The notes under the pieces are model-generated. The model was given only the letters and a program-made list of their open reading frames with translations, was not told the origin of the DNA and did not search any database. 32,990 nt of DNA from Amycolatopsis pittospori (GTDB lineage: Bacteria; Actinomycetota; Actinomycetes; Mycobacteriales; Pseudonocardiaceae), in NCBI RefSeq assembly GCF_013870525.1, contig NZ_JACBXD010000082.1, positions 1 through 32,990 on the forward strand, given 5' to 3'. Every line of letters starts with the position of its first letter. Position 1 is the first letter of the stretch. Positions 15,366 to 22,106 of the stretch are shown here, in pieces. Both the position numbers and the translations under genes were made by a program.

Positions 15366-16819
15366 CGAACACCCGCCAGTGTCCTGAGCGCCCGGCGATC
15401 CAGCTTGCCGACCGGAGTGCGGGGGAGGGATTCGACGACGATGATGTCCTCCGGTATCTCATACCAGCTCAGGTTCTTCTGGGTCAGGGAGCCGATCTCG
15501 GCGATCACCTGGTCCGGTTCGGCACCCTCGTCCAGTTCGACATGGGCTCGGAGCGAAGTCGTGGAGGACTCGCGACGCACCGAACAAACAGCGGCCGCGC
15601 GGACGGCGGGGTGACTCACCAGGAGGTCCTCGATCTCGGCGGGGTGCACGTTCTGCCCGCCGACGATCTCGATGTCGTCCAGCCGTCCGTGCAAGCGGAC
15701 GAAGCCGTCTTGATCGACAGTGGCCGCATCGCCGGTCACGTACCAGTCGTCCGGCAGTCGCAGCGGCGCGTCGGAGCCCCGGGGAACTCCGGGCGCGATC
15801 GTCGGGCCACGAACCTCCAGCTTCCCTTCCACGCCGGTCGCCACCTCCCGGCGCAGCTCGTCGACGATCCGCATGCGGTACGGCGGAAGGATGCGGCCGA
15901 TGGTGCCCTCCTTGTGGGAGGACAGGGTGTTCGCGATCAAGGCATGCCCTATTTCCGTGGTGCCGAAGATATTGAGGAATCTCTTACCGAGTGTTGCGCG
16001 GAGCGTGGCTTCGACGCTGACGGGCAGCGGTTCGCCGGCGACCAGCGCCAGCCTCAGACCGTCGAGCCCCGCGGCGAAGGGGTGCTGGAGCAACCGAGCG
16101 TAGAAGCTGGGCTGTCCATAGAGGACCGAAACCTGGTGCCGCTTGATCAGGTCCAAGGCCGCGGACTCGGTGAGACGCTCCCGGCTCAGCACCGTCGAGC
16201 CTCCGCGAAGCAACGGCAAGAGGATGGAATTACCGAATCCATAAGAGAAGTAGATTCGCGACACGGAAAGGGTGACGTCGTCCGGGCCGAGGTCCACCAC
16301 CCGGCCGATGGCCTGGTCGTAGATCTCCGGGTCACCGTGGGTGTGGAAGCAGAGCCGGGGGCTGCCCGTCGTGCCGGACGTGAAGAAGGCGAAGGCGGAC
16401 GTATCCCCGCGAACCGTCGCGTACTCCGCCGTCGGCTCATGGTCGAGGAGCTGGGCCGGCGTGACCGGACCGACCTGGTCGATGCCGGGTGTTCCCGGTT
16501 CCGCGATCGTCAGGAAAGGGGCCGCGGTTTCGACCGCACGCCGGATGGCGCCCTCGTGCATGAAGGTGTTGATGGGGATCGCCACGGCCCCCAGCTGAAG
16601 CGTGCCGAGGACGGCTTGCACGAGCTCGACACCGTCGGGAAGCGCCAGCAGGACGCGGTCTCCGGCGGTCACCCCGCGTGCGGCGAGTCCGCCGGCACAC
16701 CGTGCCGAACCGGCGAACAACTCCGCGTACGAAACCGTCACATCGCCGGAATGGTATGCCGCTCGATCGGACCAGTCCTTGTTCCTGGCCAGTGTGGCAA
16801 GATGCCGGGCCAGATTCAT
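15362..16819 (-). CDS. adenylate-forming aryl acid ligase (benzoate-CoA-ligase-like)
   Basis: A 485-residue ANL-superfamily enzyme from ATG 16819. Its P-loop TSGTTGSPR is at 147-155 (Arg where Lys is common). YFSYGFGNSILLPLLRGGSTVLS resembles the substrate pocket strand of benzoate/hydroxybenzoate-CoA ligases. NIFGTTEIGH is motif A5, DDWYVTGDAATVDQDGF A7, LHGRLDDIEIVGGQNVHPAEIE A8, and Lys472 in TPVGKLDRR is the A10 catalytic lysine. All key motifs are intact. It should activate an aromatic acid as AMP ester and perhaps CoA thioester; the acid is probably what the chorismatase makes. No carrier domain is fused. It contains codons rare in this window (AGA, ATA). It overlaps both neighbours as ATGA. 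Confidence 0.88.
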   Translation of the reverse strand: MNLARHLATLARNKDWSDRAAYHSGDVTVSYAELFAGSARCAGGLAARGVTAGDRVLLALPDGVELVQAVLGTLQLGAVAIPINTFMHEGAIRRAVETAAPFLTIAEPGTPGIDQVGPVTPAQLLDHEPTAEYATVRGDTSAFAFFTSGTTGSPRLCFHTHGDPEIYDQAIGRVVDLGPDDVTLSVSRIYFSYGFGNSILLPLLRGGSTVLSRERLTESAALDLIKRHQVSVLYGQPSFYARLLQHPFAAGLDGLRLALVAGEPLPVSVEATLRATLGKRFLNIFGTTEIGHALIANTLSSHKEGTIGRILPPYRMRIVDELRREVATGVEGKLEVRGPTIAPGVPRGSDAPLRLPDDWYVTGDAATVDQDGFVRLHGRLDDIEIVGGQNVHPAEIEDLLVSHPAVRAAAVCSVRRESSTTSLRAHVELDEGAEPDQVIAEIGSLTQKNLSWYEIPEDIIVVESLPRTPVGKLDRRALRTLAGVR

Positions 16820-17823
16820 TGGACCATCGCCTCGATTTCGACCAGCAGATCGGGGCGGCAGATGTCGACGTTCAAATAGACGACCCGGGCGTCGGGAGCG
16901 AAGACCTCTTCGCATCGGGATCGGACGAACGGGATGTCTTCGGCCCGGCTGACGTATACCTTGATCAAGTCGAGGTCGCGGAGAGTGTAGCCGCCTTCTG
17001 CCCGGATCTTCCCCAGATTTTCCGTGCTGATCAGGGTCGCGATGTTCTCCAAGGTCACGTCGACCTGGCCCGCGATATCCCCCTTGTGGACGGTTTCGTC
17101 GCCGATTATGCTCGCGGTCCCGGAAATGTACAGCGTGCCTTCGGCAAAGGTGGCTCGGGCGAAGTTCGGCGCTTTGGGGCCGTAACTCTCCGGATAGTGG
17201 TAGGCCGGAGTCTGCCGGGGGTTCTCCAGATGGTGCACATCGGCATCGGCACGTCCGGCGATGAAGTACAGGTACACGCCGTCACCGCGGGTGCCGATCC
17301 CGGTGGCCGCCGGGATGTGGAGGATCCGGCCCGACCACAGGGCGAAGGCCTCGGCCCGTCCCGAGCAGAAGTCGCGGTAGATCTCCATACCGTCGGCGTT
17401 GTCGTCGATGATGCCGCCGACCAGGTTCCACATCCGGAGGATGTTCGGGTAGCCGAGACGCGTGGCGAGCTCGAAGGCGGAGTCGTAGGCGATCCTGGCC
17501 GCGTCCCGATAGACGTCACGTTCGGTGACCTGCACGGTGCAGAAGAGATGGCGGCCGTCCACGGCGTAGACCAGGCCGCCTTCCCTGCCTGCCACGACCG
17601 GGCCGGAAGCCGCGAAAACCTCCTGGAATTCGGGCTCGGTGTCCGTGGTCATCGGAACGCCCAGTGTCGGTACGCCCTTGTGCAATTCGGGAGCGAACCC
17701 ACTCTTTTCGAATACCACGCGGGCGAGAATGTTCTCGGTCTCCGATTGTTCACCTGGTCGTTCGAATCTGATGTCCTGTCGTACTTTTTTCGATGAGCTG
17801 AGCAGGTCGACAAAAGCGGACAT
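16816..17823 (-). CDS. chorismatase (FkbO/Hyg5/XanB2 family)
   Basis: I chose ATG 17823 (335 residues) because GAGGGG lies 7 nt upstream; ATG 17868 is in frame but lacks a good site. The protein matches the chorismatase family: two RidA-like halves with GRHLFCTVQVTERDVYRDA, YPNILRMWNLVGGIIDDN, RAEAFALWSGRILHIPAATGIGTRGDGVYLYFIAG, the PESYGPKAPNFARATF segment and a final VDICRPDLLVEIEAM. FkbO makes dihydroxycyclohexadiene carboxylate from chorismate, Hyg5 makes 3-hydroxybenzoate, and XanB2 3- and 4-hydroxybenzoate. Cys322 in DICRPDLL may correspond to the Hyg5 cysteine needed for 3-hydroxybenzoate, but this needs an alignment. The 5' end uses AT-rich codons (AGA, CGA, CCA, AAA) unlike neighbours. 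Confidence 0.88.
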   Translation of the reverse strand: MSAFVDLLSSSKKVRQDIRFERPGEQSETENILARVVFEKSGFAPELHKGVPTLGVPMTTDTEPEFQEVFAASGPVVAGREGGLVYAVDGRHLFCTVQVTERDVYRDAARIAYDSAFELATRLGYPNILRMWNLVGGIIDDNADGMEIYRDFCSGRAEAFALWSGRILHIPAATGIGTRGDGVYLYFIAGRADADVHHLENPRQTPAYHYPESYGPKAPNFARATFAEGTLYISGTASIIGDETVHKGDIAGQVDVTLENIATLISTENLGKIRAEGGYTLRDLDLIKVYVSRAEDIPFVRSRCEEVFAPDARVVYLNVDICRPDLLVEIEAMVQ

Positions 17824-17905
17824 TCGAAATCCCCTCAGTAATAAGAGTTCTGGCTCTCTCATCGGCATCTTTGCGCGAAGATTCGGGCCGAGTGAGCCGA
17901 TCGGA

Positions 17906-17935
17906 AATCTAGCCGGATCTTGACGGCAAGGTCAA
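17906..17935 (-). promoter_or_regulatory. promoter and overlapping dyad for the chorismatase operon
   Basis: On the minus strand TTGACC (17930-17935) and TAGATT (17906-17911) are separated by 18 bp, a near-consensus promoter about 80 bp before ATG 17823. The -35 box is the left half of TTGAC-N6-GTCAA, a perfect dyad at 17920-17935, in an operator position. Bound protein there would cover the -35 box. Confidence 0.55.
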
Positions 17936-18150
17936 CCGTCGGCGCACTGAATGGGAATCGCTCGAATGGACTCTTGAAATGCCGGGTAGTTCGCGCACCG
18001 AAGGTCTTAACATGTTTCCGCGTGTTAAATATCTACGATTTCGGCAGCGGAACCGAAAGATGGGTACGGAAAACACTTCGTGGTTCTCGCGTCGGGGAAG
18101 TACGGGAAGGCACTCCTGCTTGCCCTTTGGGACAACAGGCGCCCTGATGC

Positions 18151-18167
18151 CCTACGACATTCGTAGG
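18151..18167. promoter_or_regulatory. short perfect palindrome, possible operator
   Basis: CCTACGA, the 3-nt centre CAT, then TCGTAGG: 7-bp perfect arms. It sits in gene-free DNA between the parC-like gene end and the chorismatase promoter. It is too short and lacks a T-tract for a terminator, so a protein binding site is more likely. No regulator is adjacent. Confidence 0.35.
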
Positions 18168-18212
18168 TGACCCGCCACACCGGCCCACTCGGTACCGGCG
18201 TCCTGATCGCCC

Positions 18213-18273
18213 CGAGTACAGGAAGGCCCCCTTCCTCGCGTCGGACGCGAGGAAGGGGGCCTTCCTGTACTCG
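18213..18273. terminator. perfect 28-bp palindrome after the parC-like gene (family E)
   Basis: The arms are 18213-18240 and 18246-18273, 28 bp each without mismatch, loop TCGGA. Each arm contains its own small palindrome (AGGAAGG-CCC-CCTTCCT), so the element can fold as one long hairpin or two short ones. It begins 9 nt past the parC-like stop on the minus strand, consistent with an end-of-operon hairpin. No T-tract follows. Confidence 0.75.
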
Positions 18274-18282
18274 TGAAGCGGG

Positions 18283-21200
18283 TCAGCCGCGTTCGATGAG
18301 GTGCCCGACGACCTCGGGGCCCGGGTGGGCGTGGCCGGAGCCGTCGCGGCGGACGTCGATCTCGGGCAGTTCCACCGGGTCGCCGGTGCGGGAGGCACCG
18401 GCCGGGCGCGGGCCGATCCAGCCGACGACCAGTCGCGTTTCGCCCTTGAGGAAGCGTTGCGCCCGGACCCCGCCGGTCGCGCGGCCCTTCGCCGGGTACT
18501 CGCTGAACGGCGTCACCTTCACGCTCGCTCCGGTCGCGGTGACGACCATCGGCTCGCCGTGCTCGGCGTCGTCGGTCCGGATCGCGCCGAAGAAGACCAC
18601 TTCCGCCTCGCCGCGTACGACGACCCCGGCCATGCCGCCACCCTTGAGGCCCTGCGGCCGCACCAGCGAAGCCGCGTAGCGCAGCAGGGACGCTTCGGAT
18701 GTCAGGAACGCCAGTGTCTCTTCGCCGTCGGTGAGCCACGTGGCGCCGACGACCTCGTCGCCGTCCTTCAGGCTGATCACGTCGAACTCGTCCGAGCGGA
18801 CCGGCCACTCCGGCGCGCACACCTTCACGACGCCGAGTTTCGTGCCGAGCGCGAGACCCGGGGAGCCGGCGGCCTGCTCTCCGAGCGGGGCCAGCCCGAT
18901 GACACGCTCGCCCTTCTCCAGCGGTACGAGTTCCTTCGCGGCCATCCCGCCACGCAGCGACACGGTGCCCGCCTGTTCGGGCAGTACCGGTAGCGGCAGC
19001 ACGTCGGTCTTGAACGCGCGACCCCGGTTGGTCACCAGCAGCACCTGACCGCGAGCCGTCGAATGGACGACCGCCGACACGGAGTCGTGTTTGACCCGGC
19101 CGTTGCGACGCCGGACCTCGGACGCCTCTTCGGATTCCGCCGCCGTCCGCGCGACCAGTCCGGTCGCGGACAGGATCACCTGGCACGGGTCGTCGGCGAC
19201 TTCCAGCGGACCGGACGGCTTCGACGCGGCGAGGACCTCCTTGAGGTCGCCGTCGATCAGCGCGGTGCGACGCTCGGTCGGGGAGTCCTTGGCGACCTTG
19301 GCCAGTTCGGCAGAGACGACCTTCTTCAGCACGGACTCGTCGTCGAGGATCTTCGACAGCTCGGCGATCTCCTCGCGCAGCTTGTCCTGCTCGGCCTCGA
19401 GTTCGATCCGGTCGTACTTGGTGAGCCGCCGAAGCGGCGTGTCCAGGATGTAGGTCGCCTGGATCTCCGAGAGCTTGAACCGCGTCATCAGGCCGTCCTT
19501 CGCGGCCGCGGCGTTCTCGCTCTCGCGGATCAGCTTGATCACCTTGTCGATGTTGAGCAGGGCGATCAGCAGACCGTCGACCAGGTGCAGACGCTCTTCG
19601 CGCTTGCGGCGGCGGTAGCGCGTGCGGCGGGTGACGACCTCGTAGCGGTGGCTGAGGAAGACCTCCAGCAGCGCCTTGAGCCCCAGCGTCCGCGGCTGCC
19701 CCTCCACCAGCACCAGGTTGTTGATGCCGAAGGACTGCTCCAGCGGCGTCAGGCGGTACAGGTCCGCCAGCAGCGCCTGCGGGTTCACGCCGACCTTGCA
19801 TTCGATGACCAGCCGCGTGCCGTTCTCGCGGTCGGTGAGGTCCTTGACGTCGGCGATCCCGGTGAGCCGCTTGGACTTGTTGACCTCGTCGGTGATCTTC
19901 TCGATCACCTTTTCCGGCCCGACGCCGTAGGGCAGTTCGGTGACGGTGATCGCCTGGCGGCCGCGGCTGCCTTCCAGCGGGCCGGTCTCGGCGCTGGCGC
20001 GCATGCGGACCACAGCGCGGCCGGTCTCGTAGGCGCGGCGGACCTCGTCCAGCCCCAGCAGCGAACCACCGGTCGGCAGGTCGGGGCCCGGGACGAACTC
20101 CATCAGCTTGTCGAGGGTGGCGTTCGGATGGTTGATCAGCCACCGCGCCGCGCCGATGACCTCGCTCATGTTGTGCGGGATCATATTGGTCGCCATCCCG
20201 ACCGCGATCCCGGAAGTGCCGTTGACCAGCAGATTCGGGAACGCGGCGGGCAGCACCGACGGCTCTTCGAGCGAACCGTCGTAGTTGGGCCGGAAGTCGA
20301 CGGTGTCCTCGCCGAGTTCGCCGACCAGCAGCATCGCCTCGGGGGACATCTTCGCTTCGGTATAACGCGACGCGGCCGGCCCGTCGTCCGGTGAGCCGAA
20401 GTTCCCGTGCCCGTCGATCAAGGGCACGTTGAGGGAGAAGTCCTGTGCCATACGGACCATGGCGTCATAGATCGCCGTGTCGCCGTGCGGGTGGTACTTA
20501 CCCATGCAGTTGTGGACGACGAAACCTTCGGTGACGAAGGCGTGTTCGTCGGTACCCACCTGGATGTCGTAGGTGGTATCCGGTTCGACCGGTTCGACGG
20601 ACGTCACTTCGATGAACGAGTAGCCGGACAGCGCGCCGAGCCGGTCCGCCATCGGCGAACCGATCCGCTGCAGCTTCTCGATCCAGCCGTCCTGCTCGGC
20701 GCGAGAGAGCGGGAACGACCGATTCGCGAGGGCGAGCCCGTTCCGGTCTTTTCCGTAGCGCACCTTCGCGCCGCTCACAGTGGACAACGACGCACGGAAC
20801 GCTTGCCCGGACGTGTCCTTGAACCAGCCTCCGCCGAGGTGTGCGCGGGAGAACTCGGCCATGACGGCTTGGTAGGGCAGACGGTCGTTGCCCTGCTTGC
20901 CGCGGTACCGGTACGAGATCTCGGCGACCCTGGACAGGGCGTTCTTCTTGTGGCCGATCTTGACCCACGGCAGCAGGATCCGGGCCAGCTCGTTCGCGTC
21001 CTGTCCGCTGAACGAAAGGCCAAGCAGGGTCTTTCGGCCTTCGGGTTTCGGTGAGGACCAATGATGACCGTGGATGCCGAGATCGGCGAGGATCGAGTAG
21101 CTTTGCCGGATCAGCTTTTCACTTGTACTGACGAAGACGACCTCCCTGCGATCCTTGCGCACGTACCCGTCGCCATCGAACAACCCGGCGAGGAACGGTG

Positions 21201-22077
21201 CCCAAGCCGACCGCTCGGCCAGTACTTCGAGGGGAACGCATTTCTGGTCGCTCAGCGGGGTCCCGGCAGCCAAGAGACCCTCGTGCCGGGCGAACGTGAG
21301 AATGTGCTGATCCCGATGTCCGGCCCGCTGAGCCGCGCGTGTCCCGCGGTGAACGGTCATACCGTTCGCGGTCGCCCAGTCGTGAACGGCGTCCAGCGGT
21401 TCGATGTCACACATGTGGAGCCGGACACGCCCGTCGGCGCTCCGAGCCCGGTCGACGGCGAAGCCCTCGGCTGCGATCAACCCGAGCAGGTACCCGTAAA
21501 GGTTCCCCCCGCGAGGCCGCCGTGCCGCACCGCGGCCGCTTCCGTAGCCCACGGTGCGGTTGCCCGCGAGGTCCCGGGCGTCGGTCCATTCCATCGCCGA
21601 GTCATCCGAGACCGTGCGGAAGCGTTGGCCCGGCGTGACCAGCATCGTGTGCCCGTTCGACCAGGTGACACGAACGAGTTCGGATGCCGGGTTCTCGTAG
21701 ACCGCTGTCACCGGGACGGCTTCGCCCCGGCCGTCCAGCACATGCTCTCCGACCTCGATGCCTTCGATCGGGCGCAGGCCGTCCGGAGTCGAGACCAACG
21801 TGCCGCGAACGAAGCAGTCGCCGACTACGCGGGACGACTTCACGTACGCGTGCGTCGGCCGGTAACCGTTCTCGTGCATGGAGAACAGAATCCGGCGGTG
21901 GACCGGCTTCAACCCGTCCCGCGCGTCCGGGAGCGCCCGCGAGTGGATGACCGAGTAGGCGTACTCCAGGTACGAATCCTCGATCTCCGTCTTCAGCGAG
22001 TTGTCGAAGACGTTCGCGCCGGGCCGGTCGAACGCGGAGGGGTCGACCTTGGTGGTGGTGCCCTTACGGCGTGCCAT
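18283..22077 (-). CDS. parC: topoisomerase IV subunit A-like (ParC/second GyrA) precursor with intein
   Basis: A 1264-residue precursor from ATG 22077 (AAGGAG upstream). Residues 1-87 and 524-1264 are a type IIA topoisomerase A subunit. VHRRILFSMHENGYRP, then after the intein CMGKYHPHGDTAIYDAMVRMAQDF (quinolone-resistance region) and Tyr572 in AASRYTEAK, the DNA-cleaving tyrosine (Tyr136 after splicing). The C-terminal beta-pinwheel blades (NRGRAFKTDVLPLP, TKLGVVKV, GASVKVTPFSEYP) lack a QRGGKG-type GyrA box, which favours a topo IV/ParC role. Mature length would be 828 residues. It follows the parE-like gene by 29 bp. The two subunits form an A2B2 enzyme that decatenates or relaxes DNA using ATP. 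Confidence 0.93.
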   Translation of the reverse strand: MARRKGTTTKVDPSAFDRPGANVFDNSLKTEIEDSYLEYAYSVIHSRALPDARDGLKPVHRRILFSMHENGYRPTHAYVKSSRVVGDCFVRGTLVSTPDGLRPIEGIEVGEHVLDGRGEAVPVTAVYENPASELVRVTWSNGHTMLVTPGQRFRTVSDDSAMEWTDARDLAGNRTVGYGSGRGAARRPRGGNLYGYLLGLIAAEGFAVDRARSADGRVRLHMCDIEPLDAVHDWATANGMTVHRGTRAAQRAGHRDQHILTFARHEGLLAAGTPLSDQKCVPLEVLAERSAWAPFLAGLFDGDGYVRKDRREVVFVSTSEKLIRQSYSILADLGIHGHHWSSPKPEGRKTLLGLSFSGQDANELARILLPWVKIGHKKNALSRVAEISYRYRGKQGNDRLPYQAVMAEFSRAHLGGGWFKDTSGQAFRASLSTVSGAKVRYGKDRNGLALANRSFPLSRAEQDGWIEKLQRIGSPMADRLGALSGYSFIEVTSVEPVEPDTTYDIQVGTDEHAFVTEGFVVHNCMGKYHPHGDTAIYDAMVRMAQDFSLNVPLIDGHGNFGSPDDGPAASRYTEAKMSPEAMLLVGELGEDTVDFRPNYDGSLEEPSVLPAAFPNLLVNGTSGIAVGMATNMIPHNMSEVIGAARWLINHPNATLDKLMEFVPGPDLPTGGSLLGLDEVRRAYETGRAVVRMRASAETGPLEGSRGRQAITVTELPYGVGPEKVIEKITDEVNKSKRLTGIADVKDLTDRENGTRLVIECKVGVNPQALLADLYRLTPLEQSFGINNLVLVEGQPRTLGLKALLEVFLSHRYEVVTRRTRYRRRKREERLHLVDGLLIALLNIDKVIKLIRESENAAAAKDGLMTRFKLSEIQATYILDTPLRRLTKYDRIELEAEQDKLREEIAELSKILDDESVLKKVVSAELAKVAKDSPTERRTALIDGDLKEVLAASKPSGPLEVADDPCQVILSATGLVARTAAESEEASEVRRRNGRVKHDSVSAVVHSTARGQVLLVTNRGRAFKTDVLPLPVLPEQAGTVSLRGGMAAKELVPLEKGERVIGLAPLGEQAAGSPGLALGTKLGVVKVCAPEWPVRSDEFDVISLKDGDEVVGATWLTDGEETLAFLTSEASLLRYAASLVRPQGLKGGGMAGVVVRGEAEVVFFGAIRTDDAEHGEPMVVTATGASVKVTPFSEYPAKGRATGGVRAQRFLKGETRLVVGWIGPRPAGASRTGDPVELPEIDVRRDGSGHAHPGPEVVGHLIERG
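20509..21816 (-). mobile_element. intein with LAGLIDADG homing endonuclease inside the parC-like gene
   Basis: 436 residues, precursor 88-523. Block A begins at Cys88 (CFVRGTLVSTPDG). Block B is GHTMLVTPGQRFRT, with Gln in the place of the usual TxxH His. Block C is YLLGLIAAEGF and block E FLAGLFDGDGY, both with their acidic catalytic residue. Block D is QKCVPLEVL. Blocks F and G read TYDIQV ... HAFVTEGFVVHN, with penultimate His and final Asn, and +1 Cys524. All other splicing residues are present, so splicing and endonuclease activity look possible. The site, between VVGD and CMGKYHPHGD, differs from the mycobacterial GyrA intein site beside the catalytic Tyr. Confidence 0.93.
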
Positions 22078-22106
22078 TGCTCAAAGCTCCTTGAATAGCA
22101 ACGAAA

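Larger units (their letters stand above)
17824..18210. other. AT-richer gene-free region upstream of the chorismatase operon
   Basis: I see no convincing gene here. Two plus-strand frames at 17920-18147 and 17979-18170 have poor composition, no ribosome site and no recognisable fold. The stretch holds the minus-strand promoter of the chorismatase operon (17906-17935) and two dyads: TTAACATG/CGTGTTAA at 18007-18028 and CCTACGA-CAT-TCGTAGG at 18151-18167. With the palindrome at 18213-18273 it makes a 459-bp gap before the parC-like gene. Its lower GC content suggests transferred DNA. Confidence 0.6.

Noticed and set aside
17920..18170. Two small plus-strand ORFs (75 and 63 codons) upstream of the chorismatase operon.
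   Set aside because: No ribosome site, no coding-like third-position bias, and they overlap the promoter and dyads there.
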